Positions 7,793 to 16,321 of a stretch of DNA of 64,000 nucleotides are shown one piece after another. The stretch is from Acidimicrobiales bacterium (GTDB taxonomy: Bacteria; Actinomycetota; Acidimicrobiia; Acidimicrobiales; Aldehydirespiratoraceae). The translations under genes were made by a program, and so were the position numbers. The notes under the pieces were generated by a model. The model did no database searches and was not told the origin of the DNA. It was given only the letters and a program-made list of their open reading frames with translations. The stretch covers positions 558,001 through 622,000 of the forward strand of contig JAWKIR010000003.1 in assembly GCA_041394245.1 (NCBI GenBank). Reading direction: 5' to 3'. Position 1 is the stretch's first letter; the number at the start of each line of letters is the position of its first letter.

Positions 7793-8914
7793 ATGGGTAC
7801 TGCCAACCGGGTGAAGGCCGCCGTCTGTCGTGAGTTCGGAGCCCCGCTCTCGATCGAGGAGATCACGGTCGCTCCGCCCGGACCCGGTCAGGTGAAGGTC
7901 GACGTCGAGGCCTGCGCCATCTGTCATTCCGACATCCATTTCATCGACGGCGCGTGGGGTGGCCACCTTCCTGCCGTCTACGGCCACGAAGCCGCGGGGA
8001 CGGTCTCGGCGGTCGGCGCCGGGGTCGACACGGTGGCCGTCGGCGATCGCGTGGTCATCTCGCTTATCCGTAGCTGCGGCTCGTGCCCCGGTTGTGCGAA
8101 GGGCATGCCGGTCACCTGCACCGGACGGTTCACGATCGACCGCTCTCGCCCGCTCACCGACGCGGCCGGCGAATCGCTGGTGCACGGGTTGAAGACCGGC
8201 GCGTTCGCCGAGGAGGCACTCGTCGACGCCTCACAGGTCGTGACCATCCCCGACTCGATCCCGATCGCCAGCGCCGCGCTTCTGGGGTGCGGGGTGATCA
8301 CGGGGTTCGGCGCCGTCACCAACACGGCCAGGATCGAAGCCGGCAGCGACGTGGTCGTGATCGGCTGTGGCGGGGTCGGGCTCAATGCGGTCCAGGGTGC
8401 GGTCATCGCCGGTGCCGGGCAGGTCATCGCCCTCGATGTGGCCGACGACAAGCTCGCCGCCGCCCGTGAGTTCGGGGCCACGGCGGCGGTCTCGGTGACG
8501 GCCGATGATGTCGTCGAGCAGGTCAGGGCCCTCACCGGAGGCGCCGGTGCCGACTATGTGTTCGTGACCGTCGGTGCGAAGCCGGCCATCGAACAGGCCT
8601 TCTCGTTGGTGGCTCCCGGTGGTGCGGTCGTACTCGTCGGGATGACCGCCACCGGCGTGATGATCGAGGTCGACGCCACCGACATCGCCGGCAACAGCCA
8701 GCGGGTACTCGGTTCGAAGATGGGGGCCGGACGGCTTCCGATCGACATCCCGTTGCTCGTGTCGCTCTACGAGGACGGACGCCTCAAGCTCGACGAACTG
8801 GTCACCAGGACCTACCCCATCGAGGAGATCAACGAGGCCATCGACGCGGTCAAACGGGGTGAAGCCCGCCGCAACGTGATCGTGTTCGATCGTGCGTCGA
8901 GGGTGCAGTCGTGA
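7793..8914 (+). CDS. Zinc-dependent alcohol dehydrogenase (MDR class III-like)
   Basis: A 373-residue medium-chain NAD(P)-dependent dehydrogenase. Catalytic zinc: Cys in ACAICHSDIHFIDG and the GHEAAGTV His-Glu. The structural-zinc loop is reduced: CGSCPGCAKGMPVTC keeps four cysteines. The Rossmann motif is VVVIGCGGVGLNAVQGAVIAG, with an Asp (ALDVADDK) favouring NAD. It resembles the aryl/benzyl alcohol and S-hydroxymethyl-thiol branch. I placed the start at the ATG that fits the leaderless promoter; an in-frame ATG 18 nt earlier is possible. Its end overlaps the next gene by 4 nt (GTGA), so the alcohol is probably handled jointly with the enolase-superfamily enzyme. Confidence 0.9.
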   Translation: MGTANRVKAAVCREFGAPLSIEEITVAPPGPGQVKVDVEACAICHSDIHFIDGAWGGHLPAVYGHEAAGTVSAVGAGVDTVAVGDRVVISLIRSCGSCPGCAKGMPVTCTGRFTIDRSRPLTDAAGESLVHGLKTGAFAEEALVDASQVVTIPDSIPIASAALLGCGVITGFGAVTNTARIEAGSDVVVIGCGGVGLNAVQGAVIAGAGQVIALDVADDKLAAAREFGATAAVSVTADDVVEQVRALTGGAGADYVFVTVGAKPAIEQAFSLVAPGGAVVLVGMTATGVMIEVDATDIAGNSQRVLGSKMGAGRLPIDIPLLVSLYEDGRLKLDELVTRTYPIEEINEAIDAVKRGEARRNVIVFDRASRVQS

Positions 8915-10122
8915 AGATCGCCTCGTTCGAGACCTTCGTGGTGGCCAACCCGCCGCCCTCGATGGGTGGGCGCTACTTCATCTTCGTGAAGCTGGTGACC
9001 GACGACGGCATCGTCGGCTACGGCGAGGTCTACACGGCCACCTTCAGCCCCGATGTGGTCGCCCGGATGACCGAGGACGTGTGCGAGCGCCACATCGTCG
9101 GCAACGATCCGCACCACATCGAACGGATGTGGCGCAACGTCTACGGCTCGGGCTACACGCTGCGGCCCGACATCTCCCTCGGCTCGGTGATGAGCGGCAT
9201 CGAGACCGCACTGTGGGACATCGTCGGCAAGGCCCACGGCGTGCCGGTCTACGAGTTGCTCGGTGGCCGGGTCCACGACCGATTGCGCGCCTACACCTAT
9301 CTCTATCCGACACCCGACGAAGCTGCGGACGTCAACGAGGCGGCGGCCGTCTACGTCGATCCCGACATCGCCGCGCAGCGCGCCGTCGAGGAAGTGGAAG
9401 GCCTCGGCTTCACCGCGGTGAAGTTCGACCCGGCTGGTCCCTACACGGTCTACGACGGCCACATGCCGCCGTTGGAGGCGATCGAGCGCAGCGTGCGGTT
9501 CTGCGCGGCGATCCGCGAGGCGGTCGGCACCAGGGCCGATCTCCTGTTCGGCACCCACGGACAGTTCACCGCGGCGGGTGCGATCCGCCTGGCCCGGGCC
9601 CTGGAGCCGTTCGATCCGCTGTGGTTCGAAGAGCCCGTGCCGCCGGAGAACGTGGAGGAGATGGCCCGCGTCGCCCGCCAGACGACGATCCCGATCGCCA
9701 CCGGCGAGCGACTCACCACGAAGTACGAGTTCGCCCGGGTGGTCGAAGCCCAGGCCGCGGCGATCCTGCAACCGGCGCTCGGGCGGTGCGGCGGCATCCT
9801 CGAGGCCAAGAAGATCGCGGCCATCGCGGAGACGCACTACGTCCAGATGGCCCCGCACCTCTACTGCGGACCGATCGAGGCGTTGGCCAACATCCAGTTC
9901 GCCACCTGCACCCCCAACTTCCTCCTCCTCGAAGCCATCCGCGACTTCCGCGGCTTTCACAACGAGTTGCTCACGACCCCGATCGAGCTGGTCGACGGCT
10001 ACGTCGTGCCTCCCACCGAACCCGGCATCGGCGCCGCGCTGAACGAGGACTTCGCCCGGGCCCATCCGTGGACGGGCACCGCCCTGCACCTCGAGATGCA
10101 GCAGACCCCCGAAGTCCCCTGA
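8911..10122 (+). CDS. Mandelate racemase/muconate lactonizing enzyme family (sugar-acid dehydratase-like)
   Basis: 403 residues with the enolase-superfamily two-domain layout: an N-terminal capping domain (MKIASFETFVVANPP, with GGRYFIFVKLVTDDG) and a modified TIM barrel. Likely Mg ligands and acid/base residues lie at DLLFGTHGQF, WFEEPVPPEN, ATGERLTTK and the distal His of MAPHLYCGP, as in the galactonate/mannonate-dehydratase branch of the mandelate racemase subgroup. The start is a GTG overlapping the dehydrogenase stop. The pair suggests oxidation then dehydration of a polyhydroxylated compound; the exact acid sugar cannot be read from sequence. Confidence 0.85.
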   Translation: MKIASFETFVVANPPPSMGGRYFIFVKLVTDDGIVGYGEVYTATFSPDVVARMTEDVCERHIVGNDPHHIERMWRNVYGSGYTLRPDISLGSVMSGIETALWDIVGKAHGVPVYELLGGRVHDRLRAYTYLYPTPDEAADVNEAAAVYVDPDIAAQRAVEEVEGLGFTAVKFDPAGPYTVYDGHMPPLEAIERSVRFCAAIREAVGTRADLLFGTHGQFTAAGAIRLARALEPFDPLWFEEPVPPENVEEMARVARQTTIPIATGERLTTKYEFARVVEAQAAAILQPALGRCGGILEAKKIAAIAETHYVQMAPHLYCGPIEALANIQFATCTPNFLLLEAIRDFRGFHNELLTTPIELVDGYVVPPTEPGIGAALNEDFARAHPWTGTALHLEMQQTPEVP

Positions 10123-10164
10123 CCCGCCCACTCCTCAGCCCACCACTCCTCAGCCCACCACCGC

Positions 10165-10213
10165 ATCTGTGCCGACTATCCCCCTGCGAGACGAGGGGTT
10201 ACTCGGCACAGAT
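10165..10213. terminator. Bidirectional hairpin terminator between convergent genes
   Basis: ATCTGTGCCGA at 10165-10175 pairs perfectly with TCGGCACAGAT at 10203-10213, and an inner CCCC/GGGG pair can extend the stem. It lies between the end of the plus-strand dehydratase gene and the end of yaaA. There is no T-run; an 11-base G tract (10234-10244) follows. Confidence 0.6.
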
Positions 10214-10254
10214 GGCCGGTCGGTCGGTCGGTCGGGGGGGGGGGTCGGCGCGGG

Positions 10255-11031
10255 TCAGTGGTGGCGGACGAACACCGGTCGGTCGGCCTGCGACCGTTCG
10301 GCGTCGTAGCGGTAGCCGTCTTCGGCGAACTCGAGCAGAGCGCGGGGCGACTTGATGCGATTGCGGATGATCCAGCCGCTCATCGACCCGCGGGCCCGCT
10401 TGGCGAAGAAGCTGATGATCTTGGGTTCGCCGCCGTCTTTGGAGTCGAGGAAGACCGGGCTGACCAGCCGGGCCTCGAGCTTCTCGGTGTTGACGGCCCC
10501 GAAGTACTCGTTGGACGCCAGGTTGATCAGCGCATCCGAACCCGGGCTCTCGGCCAGGTCGGCGTTGAGCTGCTCGGTGATCGTGTCGCCCCAGAAGGTG
10601 TAGAGGTCCTTGCCTCGGCTCGTCGTCACCGTCGATCCCATCTCGAGCCGGTAGGGCTGCATCAGGTCGAGGGGTCGGAGCACGCCGTAGAGCCCGGAGA
10701 GGATGCGCAGGACCTTCTGGGCCTGCGTGAAGTCGCGTTCGGTGAAGGTGCTGGCCTCCATGCCCATGTAGACGTCGCCGCTGAACGCCAGCACTGCAGG
10801 ACGGGCGTTGGCCGGGGTGAACGGCGTCTCCCAGTCGAGGAAGCGCTCGTGGTTGAGTTCGCCGAGCGACTCGGAGATGCCCATCATCTTCGAGAGCTCG
10901 GCGGGGGACTTCTTCGCCATCACGGCGACGAGCTCCCGGGAGCGGTCGAGCATCCTCGGCTCGGAGTGTTTCCTCGTGGCCGGCTTGGATTCGTAGTCGA
11001 GCGACTTCGCGGGAGAGACGACGATCAGCAC
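10255..11031 (-). CDS. yaaA: Peroxide stress protein YaaA (UPF0246)
   Basis: 258 residues, the usual length for YaaA/DUF328. Recognisable blocks are the N-terminal MLIVVSPAKSLDYESKP, RPAVLAFSGDVYMGMEA, LRILSGLYGVLRPLDLMQPYRLEM, the WGDTIT region, INLASNEYF, and the C-terminal KIISFFAKRARGSMSGWII. In Escherichia coli YaaA limits free iron during peroxide stress and binds DNA. The gene stands alone on the minus strand, downstream of a lipoprotein gene and converging on the dehydratase gene. Length and every block fit the family; no oddities. Confidence 0.95.
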   Translation of the reverse strand: MLIVVSPAKSLDYESKPATRKHSEPRMLDRSRELVAVMAKKSPAELSKMMGISESLGELNHERFLDWETPFTPANARPAVLAFSGDVYMGMEASTFTERDFTQAQKVLRILSGLYGVLRPLDLMQPYRLEMGSTVTTSRGKDLYTFWGDTITEQLNADLAESPGSDALINLASNEYFGAVNTEKLEARLVSPVFLDSKDGGEPKIISFFAKRARGSMSGWIIRNRIKSPRALLEFAEDGYRYDAERSQADRPVFVRHH

Positions 11032-11084
11032 GCTTCAGTTCTACCAGCGGATCACCGGTCAGCCGATGGCCGGCTCGCGCCGGG

Positions 11085-12302
11085 TCATCCGGTGGTGAGG
11101 TCGACGGTGGACGGGTCGCCGTTGCCGGGTCCCGCGTCGTGGATGTCGCAGCTGGACGCGAAGCCGGCGATGTCGGCCCATGGGCCGTCGACTTCCACGG
11201 CGGCCACTTGGGCGGCACCGGCAATGACGGCGCGGTCGGTCGAGGCCGCCACCAGCTGCTCGAGTTGCGCCTGGTCGGCCGGGATCGCGGTCACCTCGAG
11301 ACCGTGGACGGACATCACCCCGGCGTCCGATGTGGGGGCCTGCACATCGATGCGGGTGACGGTGAGGTCGTGTTCGGCGAGGCGTGCGCCCAGCTCGTCG
11401 AGCCCGAACGGGCGGGCGAGGCTCAACGACACCCGGGCCCGAGCCGCGGGAGTGGTCCCGGCGTGGCGACCGATCACCGTGAACCAGAAGCCGCGGTTCT
11501 GACTCTCGAGGGCCGCACACGCAGACCGGTCGAGGGTCACCGGTTCGCGGGCGTCCTGATCACAGGCGGTCGGCAGACGATCCGGCGCCGGTTCGCCGGG
11601 TTCGCGATGACGGCGGATCACGTTGACGTCGGATTGGGGCGGCAGCGGCGGCAGGGCGCCCTCCCAGGGCGAGAACGACACGGACACCTCGCGCAGACGG
11701 ATGCCCGTGTCGAGGTCAAGGTCGAGCGCGGTGACCGCACCGTCCGACACCTCCACCCCGATCTCGATGTCGCCGGCGCAGTCCACGAGCGATCGCCGGG
11801 CGACGAACTCGTCGATGGTGGCGAGGAAGGTCGTGCCGTCGACCACGACCGGGGCCGCGCCCTCGTCGGGGTCCTGGGCGGCGACCAGATCGTGCACGGC
11901 GACCAACGAGGCGAGACTCGGGACGGCCCAGATGTCGACCACCCCACCGAGCTCGTCGAACTGCGGATCGTCGTAGGTGACCGTGCCCCAGGTGGCGACG
12001 TCGAAGCGCGTCCACGATTGCTGGAGATCGGGGAGCATGACCCCGCGACGGGTGACCTCGCCGTCGCGCTCGTGCCACATCACCTCGCCGTTCTCGGCCA
12101 GTGCGCCGGCCGAGAGGCTGCGATCCCACCAGCCGTCGTACACGACGGTCCAGGTCTGTCCGACTTCCTGCGTGATGGCCATCTCGATCTCCATCACGAG
12201 ACCCCCGGAGAGTTCGCCGCCGGTGGCGGTGGACGCGTCGTCGCTGCACGCTGACGCGAGGAGGAGCAGCGCGACCGGGAGCGCCGAAGGGAGTCGCATC
12301 AC
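11085..12302 (-). CDS. Predicted lipoprotein of unknown function
   Basis: 405 residues. A lipoprotein signal (MRLPSALPVALLLLASAC, lipobox LASAC) is followed by an acidic/Thr linker. The first half has alternating strands and paired tryptophans (WTVVYDGWWDRSL), reminiscent of LolA/LppX-type lipid-binding barrels, though I cannot confirm this. The second half has a Ser/Ala-rich region with three cysteines and a C-terminal repeat-like fold (GVMSVHGLEVTAIPADQAQL). It should sit on the outer face of the membrane. The gene is divergent from the Anbu operon with 84 bp between. Function unknown. Confidence 0.65.
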   Translation of the reverse strand: MMRLPSALPVALLLLASACSDDASTATGGELSGGLVMEIEMAITQEVGQTWTVVYDGWWDRSLSAGALAENGEVMWHERDGEVTRRGVMLPDLQQSWTRFDVATWGTVTYDDPQFDELGGVVDIWAVPSLASLVAVHDLVAAQDPDEGAAPVVVDGTTFLATIDEFVARRSLVDCAGDIEIGVEVSDGAVTALDLDLDTGIRLREVSVSFSPWEGALPPLPPQSDVNVIRRHREPGEPAPDRLPTACDQDAREPVTLDRSACAALESQNRGFWFTVIGRHAGTTPAARARVSLSLARPFGLDELGARLAEHDLTVTRIDVQAPTSDAGVMSVHGLEVTAIPADQAQLEQLVAASTDRAVIAGAAQVAAVEVDGPWADIAGFASSCDIHDAGPGNGDPSTVDLTTG

Positions 12303-12373
12303 CCGACCGTAGACGCCGGTACCCGTTCGTTACCGCTCTGTTTCGGGCTCGACGGCCGGTGTCGGAAATGGCG

Positions 12374-12386
12374 TAGGTTCGTCGCG
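12374..12386 (+). promoter_or_regulatory. Leaderless promoter of the Anbu operon
   Basis: TAGGTT at 12374-12379 is followed by 7 nt and then the GTG at 12387. There is no ribosome-binding site. The layout fits a -10 box whose transcript starts at or next to the start codon. Confidence 0.45.
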
Positions 12387-13817
12387 GTGGATGTTCGCCC
12401 CGGCTACTTCGACGAGATGTACGGCGATGGCTCCACGCTGCGTGCGCCGTATCGGCAGTATCACGACTGGTTCTCCCAGGAGGAGCCGCGGCGGCTCCTC
12501 AAGAAATCGGCCGATGCCGAGGCGCTCTTTCGTCGCACCGGCATCACGTTCAACGTCTACGGCGGCGACGAGGGCGACGAGCGGCTGATCCCGTTCGACA
12601 TCGTGCCCCGGATCATCGCGGCGCGTGAGTGGGCCCGCTTGGAGCGGGGAATCGAGCAGCGGGTCCGCGCCATCAATGCGTTCCTCCACGACATCTACCA
12701 TCGCCAGGAGATCCTCCGCGCCGGCCGCATTCCCGTCGAAGTGATCGCGAACAACGACGCCTTCCTGCCCGAGATGATCGGGTTCACACCGCCGGGCGGC
12801 GTCTACACCCACATCGTGGGGATCGATCTGGTCCGCACCGCCGACGACGACTTCTACGTGCTCGAGGACAACGCCCGCACCCCGTCGGGCGTGTCGTACA
12901 TGCTCGAGAACCGCGAGACGATGCTCCAGATGTTCCCGGAGCTCTTCACGAAGAGCCGGGTCCGGCCGGTCAGCGACTATCCCCGCGATCTTCGCAACTC
13001 GTTGTCGGAGTGTGCGCCGTCGGCGGCGAGCAACGGACGACCGGTGGTCGCCGTGCTCACGCCGGGCATCCACAACTCCGCCTACTTCGAGCATGCGTTC
13101 CTCGCCGATCAGATGGGTGTGGAACTGGTGGAGGGCCACGATCTCTCGGTGGTCGACGGGCGGATCGCGATGCGTACGACCGAAGGCCCCGAAGCGATCG
13201 ACGTGCTCTACCGGCGCATCGACGACGACTTCCTCGACCCTCTCACCTTCCGTCCCGATTCTCGGCTCGGTGTGCCAGGGGCGATGGACGTCTACCGGGG
13301 TGGCGGGATCACGATCGCCAACGCACCGGGAACCGGCATCGCCGACGACAAGGCGATCTACTCCTACATGCCGGAGATCATCGACTTCTACACCGGTGAG
13401 AAGCCCATCCTGCGCAACGTTCCGACATGGCGCTGTTCCGAGCCCGACTCGCTCGCCTACGTGCTCGAACACCTCGACGAACTGGTCGTGAAGGAAGTCC
13501 ACGGTTCGGGGGGCTACGGCATGCTCGTCGGGCCGGCGGCGAGCAAGCGGGAGATCGCGAAGTTCGCCCGCAAGCTCAAGGCGAAACCCGCCGTCTACAT
13601 TGCCCAGCCGACCCTCGCACTCTCGACCGTTCCGATCCTCACGCGCGCCGGACTCGCCCCCCGCCACGTCGACCTCCGCCCGTTCGCGCTCGTCTCACCC
13701 GGCCAGATCCGCATCACCCCGGGTGGTCTCACCCGCGTGGCGATGAAGCGCGGCTCGCTCGTCGTGAACTCCAGCCAGGGCGGCGGCACCAAGGACACCT
13801 GGGTGATGGAGGACTGA
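12387..13817 (+). CDS. Circularly permuted ATP-grasp protein of the Anbu operon
   Basis: 476 residues of the DUF404/DUF407-type circularly permuted ATP-grasp family. It starts with the family's FDEMYGDGSTLRAPYRQYHDW block. Later come the ATP-grasp elements: a nucleotide and Mg-binding stretch DDDFYVLEDNARTPSGVSYML, and LVVKEVHGSGGYGMLVGPAAS supplying the ATP-binding lysine and glycine-rich loop. Such proteins are predicted to ligate amino acids or peptides by acyl-phosphate chemistry, and in the Anbu gene set are thought to build the peptide tag or product handled by the peptidase. It is followed by the alpha-E gene with TGATG overlap. The start is GTG, leaderless. Confidence 0.9.
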   Translation: MDVRPGYFDEMYGDGSTLRAPYRQYHDWFSQEEPRRLLKKSADAEALFRRTGITFNVYGGDEGDERLIPFDIVPRIIAAREWARLERGIEQRVRAINAFLHDIYHRQEILRAGRIPVEVIANNDAFLPEMIGFTPPGGVYTHIVGIDLVRTADDDFYVLEDNARTPSGVSYMLENRETMLQMFPELFTKSRVRPVSDYPRDLRNSLSECAPSAASNGRPVVAVLTPGIHNSAYFEHAFLADQMGVELVEGHDLSVVDGRIAMRTTEGPEAIDVLYRRIDDDFLDPLTFRPDSRLGVPGAMDVYRGGGITIANAPGTGIADDKAIYSYMPEIIDFYTGEKPILRNVPTWRCSEPDSLAYVLEHLDELVVKEVHGSGGYGMLVGPAASKREIAKFARKLKAKPAVYIAQPTLALSTVPILTRAGLAPRHVDLRPFALVSPGQIRITPGGLTRVAMKRGSLVVNSSQGGGTKDTWVMED

Positions 13818-14758
13818 TGCTCGGACGCACCGCCGGTGGCCTTTACTGGATGTTCCGCCATCTCGAACGCAGCGAGAACACGGCGCGCCTCATCGAGGCC
13901 GGTATGCGGATCGCGTTGACGCGATCCGACGATGTCGAGAAGGAATGGGAGTCGGTCGTCACCACGGCCGGCCAGCGATCCGCCTATCTGGAGAAGCACG
14001 ACCGGTTCGAGCAGTCGACCGTCATCGATTTCCTCCTCCGCGACCGCTCCAACCCGTCGAGCGTCCGCTCCGTCGTCGAGGCGGCCCGGTCCAACGCCCG
14101 CGAAGTCCGTACCGCCCTGACCCGTGAGGTCTGGGAGGCGACGAACGACACGTGGCTGACCGTGCGCGACACGCTGGCCCGGCCGGTGCTCGACCGGGAG
14201 CTGCCCCAGGTCCTCGGGGTGATCCGCCAGGAGAGCGCGATCGTGCGGGGGGCGCTGCACGGCACGATGTTGCGCAACGACATCTACAACTTCGCCCGGA
14301 TCGGGACCTTCATGGAACGGGCCGACAACACGGCGCGGATCCTCGACGTGAAGTACTACGTGTTGTTGCCGTCGGCGTCCTATGTGGGGACATCGCTCGA
14401 CAACGTGCAGTGGGAGACGATCCTGCGTTCGGTGTCCGCCCAGCGGGCCTACCGGTGGCGCAGCGCCGGCGACGCGAGCGCGATCGGGATCGCCGAGTTC
14501 CTGATCCTCGACCAGCAGATGCCCCGCTCGTTGGTGTTCTGCTACCGCAAGATCGACGAGAACCTCGGCTATCTCGCGTCGGAGTACGGCGGTCACCACC
14601 GCTGCCACGAGCTGTCGCACGACCTGCGACTCCGGCTCACCGGACGGGGAATCGAGTCGATCTTCGAGGACGGGCTCCACGAGTTCCTCCGCGACTGCAT
14701 CCAGGCGACCAACACGTTGGGTCACGCCATCGAACGCGACTACCGGTTCTCGGCCTAG
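13817..14758 (+). CDS. Alpha-E domain protein of the Anbu operon
   Basis: 313 residues, nearly all alpha-helical, of the alpha-E family (DUF403). Key blocks are MLGRTAGGLYWMFRHLERSENTARLIEAG at the N-terminus, WRDNARGVRE-like NAREVRTALTREVWEA, and FARIGTFMERADNTARILDVK with conserved Glu-Arg pairs. The family is found almost only beside circularly permuted ATP-grasp genes and is proposed to partner them; enzymatic activity has not been shown to my knowledge. The start ATG shares one base with the preceding stop, which excludes the long upstream frame. It lies 2 nt before the first transglutaminase gene. Confidence 0.9.
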   Translation: MLGRTAGGLYWMFRHLERSENTARLIEAGMRIALTRSDDVEKEWESVVTTAGQRSAYLEKHDRFEQSTVIDFLLRDRSNPSSVRSVVEAARSNAREVRTALTREVWEATNDTWLTVRDTLARPVLDRELPQVLGVIRQESAIVRGALHGTMLRNDIYNFARIGTFMERADNTARILDVKYYVLLPSASYVGTSLDNVQWETILRSVSAQRAYRWRSAGDASAIGIAEFLILDQQMPRSLVFCYRKIDENLGYLASEYGGHHRCHELSHDLRLRLTGRGIESIFEDGLHEFLRDCIQATNTLGHAIERDYRFSA

Positions 14759-14760
14759 CC

Positions 14761-15576
14761 ATGCGCATCACGATCTCGCACACGACCACCTACCGCTACG
14801 GGTCGCCCGTTCGCTACGGCCTCCAGGAGCTGCGCCTGCACCCCCGCAACGAGCCGACGCAGCACGTGGTGCGGTGGAGCACATCCGTCGCGGGCGGTAC
14901 CCACGAGCTCTTCTTCGACGACCACTACGGCAACCGGGTCGAGCTGGTCAGCATCGACGCGGGCGCATCGGAGACCATCGTGACGGCCCGGGGCGAGGTG
15001 GAGACCCTCGACACCAGCGGCATCGCCGCTCGCCACTTCGGTCACACGCCCCTGTGGTTCTACCTGCGGGCCACGCCGCGGACGATGCCGGGCAAGGGCG
15101 TCCAGCGGATCGCCGATGCCGTTCGCGACGAGGCCGACGACGTCACCCGCCTGCACGCGCTGTCCGCCGCGATCCGTGATGCGGTCGTCTACCAGCCGGG
15201 TGGCTCCCACGTGGCGTCGACGGCCGAGGACGTGCTCGATGCCGGGTCCGGGGTCTGTCAGGACCACGCGCACGTCTTCATCGCCGCCGCCCGCGTGCTC
15301 GGCTACAGCGCCCGCTACGTCAGTGGCTATCTGTTGATGGACGACACGGTCGAGCAGGATGCCACCCACGCGTGGGCCGAGGTGTGGATCGACGGACTCG
15401 GCTGGGTCGGATTCGACGTCTCGAATGGCATTTCACCCGACGACCGCTACGTTCGCATCGCCACCGGTCTCGAGTACCGGGCCGCGGCGCCGATTTCCGG
15501 CGTCACCTACGGCGCCGGTGAAGAATCGCTCGAGGTGGCGCTCCAGGTGCAACAGGGACGGGGGGGACAACAATGA
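14761..15576 (+). CDS. Transglutaminase-like cysteine protease, Anbu operon (first copy)
   Basis: 271 residues. An N-terminal beta domain (MRITISHTTTYRYGSPVRYG, LRLHPRNEP) is followed by the transglutaminase core. The catalytic triad is visible: Cys in SGVCQDHAHVF, His in DATHAWAEVW, Asp in GFDVSNG. The family hydrolyses or forms peptide/isopeptide bonds. In Anbu operons it is the most frequent companion of the ATP-grasp and alpha-E genes. Its stop overlaps the Anbu start by 4 nt, so the two products are translationally coupled. Confidence 0.92.
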   Translation: MRITISHTTTYRYGSPVRYGLQELRLHPRNEPTQHVVRWSTSVAGGTHELFFDDHYGNRVELVSIDAGASETIVTARGEVETLDTSGIAARHFGHTPLWFYLRATPRTMPGKGVQRIADAVRDEADDVTRLHALSAAIRDAVVYQPGGSHVASTAEDVLDAGSGVCQDHAHVFIAAARVLGYSARYVSGYLLMDDTVEQDATHAWAEVWIDGLGWVGFDVSNGISPDDRYVRIATGLEYRAAAPISGVTYGAGEESLEVALQVQQGRGGQQ

Positions 15577-16316
15577 CGTACTGCGTTGGCGTGCAGCTCG
15601 ACCGCGGACTGGTCTTCATGTCCGATACCCGCACCAATTCCGGTGTCGACAACGTCTCGGTCTTTCGGAAGATGCATCAATGGTCGGTGCCGGGTGAACG
15701 GGTCATCACCGTGCTGACCGCCGGAAATCTCGGGACGACACAGTCGGTCGTCAGCCTGCTCGACGAGCGCACCAAGGTGCCCGAGGATCGTCGGCCCTCG
15801 ATCCTGGAGGTGCCGACGATGTTCCAGGTCGCGGAGTTGATCGGTGGACTGGTACGCGACACCATCGCCCGTCACCTCGACGGCGGCCAGCAGGCCGAGG
15901 CCAAGTTCAACGCGACCCTGATCGTCGGGGGCCAGATCGCAGGGATGCCACCTCGCCTGTTCCTGGTCTATCCGGAGGGCAACTTCATCGAGGCGAGCGC
16001 CGACACCCCGTTCATGCAGATCGGGGAGACGAAGTACGGGCGTCCGATCCTGCTGCGGGCCTATGACTCCTCGATGTCGTTCGAGGACGCGGCGAAGCTG
16101 CTGTTGGTGTCGTTCGACTCGACCATCAAGGCGAACCTCTCGGTCGGCGCCCCGCTCGATCTGTCGTACTACGAGACCGATTCGCTCGACCCGCAGCCGA
16201 TCCTGCGGATCAACGGATCCGACGAGTACTTCTCGTCCATCTCCGAGAGCTGGGGTGACGCGCTGAAGCGAGCCTTCCAGTCGCTGCCCGACTTCGACTT
16301 CGGCAAGTACTGCTGA
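15573..16316 (+). CDS. Anbu proteasome-like peptidase (ancestral beta subunit)
   Basis: 247 residues of the Ntn-hydrolase proteasome family, Anbu branch. It starts MTYCVGVQLDRGLVFMSDTRTN: Thr2 becomes the N-terminal nucleophile, with the usual Asp and a Lys (K30, VFRKMHQWS) following. LTAGNLGTTQSVV matches the SAGxLA-type loop. The C-terminal part (FDFGKYC) is short. Anbu assembles into open rings or helices rather than the 20S barrel; its substrate is uncertain. Neighbours on both sides are transglutaminases, and the ATP-grasp and alpha-E genes lie upstream, a layout described for Anbu operons. No 20S proteasome genes occur in this window. Confidence 0.92.
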   Translation: MTYCVGVQLDRGLVFMSDTRTNSGVDNVSVFRKMHQWSVPGERVITVLTAGNLGTTQSVVSLLDERTKVPEDRRPSILEVPTMFQVAELIGGLVRDTIARHLDGGQQAEAKFNATLIVGGQIAGMPPRLFLVYPEGNFIEASADTPFMQIGETKYGRPILLRAYDSSMSFEDAAKLLLVSFDSTIKANLSVGAPLDLSYYETDSLDPQPILRINGSDEYFSSISESWGDALKRAFQSLPDFDFGKYC

Positions 16317-16321
16317 GCGCG

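Noticed and set aside
7721..8185. N-terminal extension of the SLH protein
   Set aside because: It lies over the Zn-alcohol dehydrogenase gene; a good signal peptide begins at 7720.
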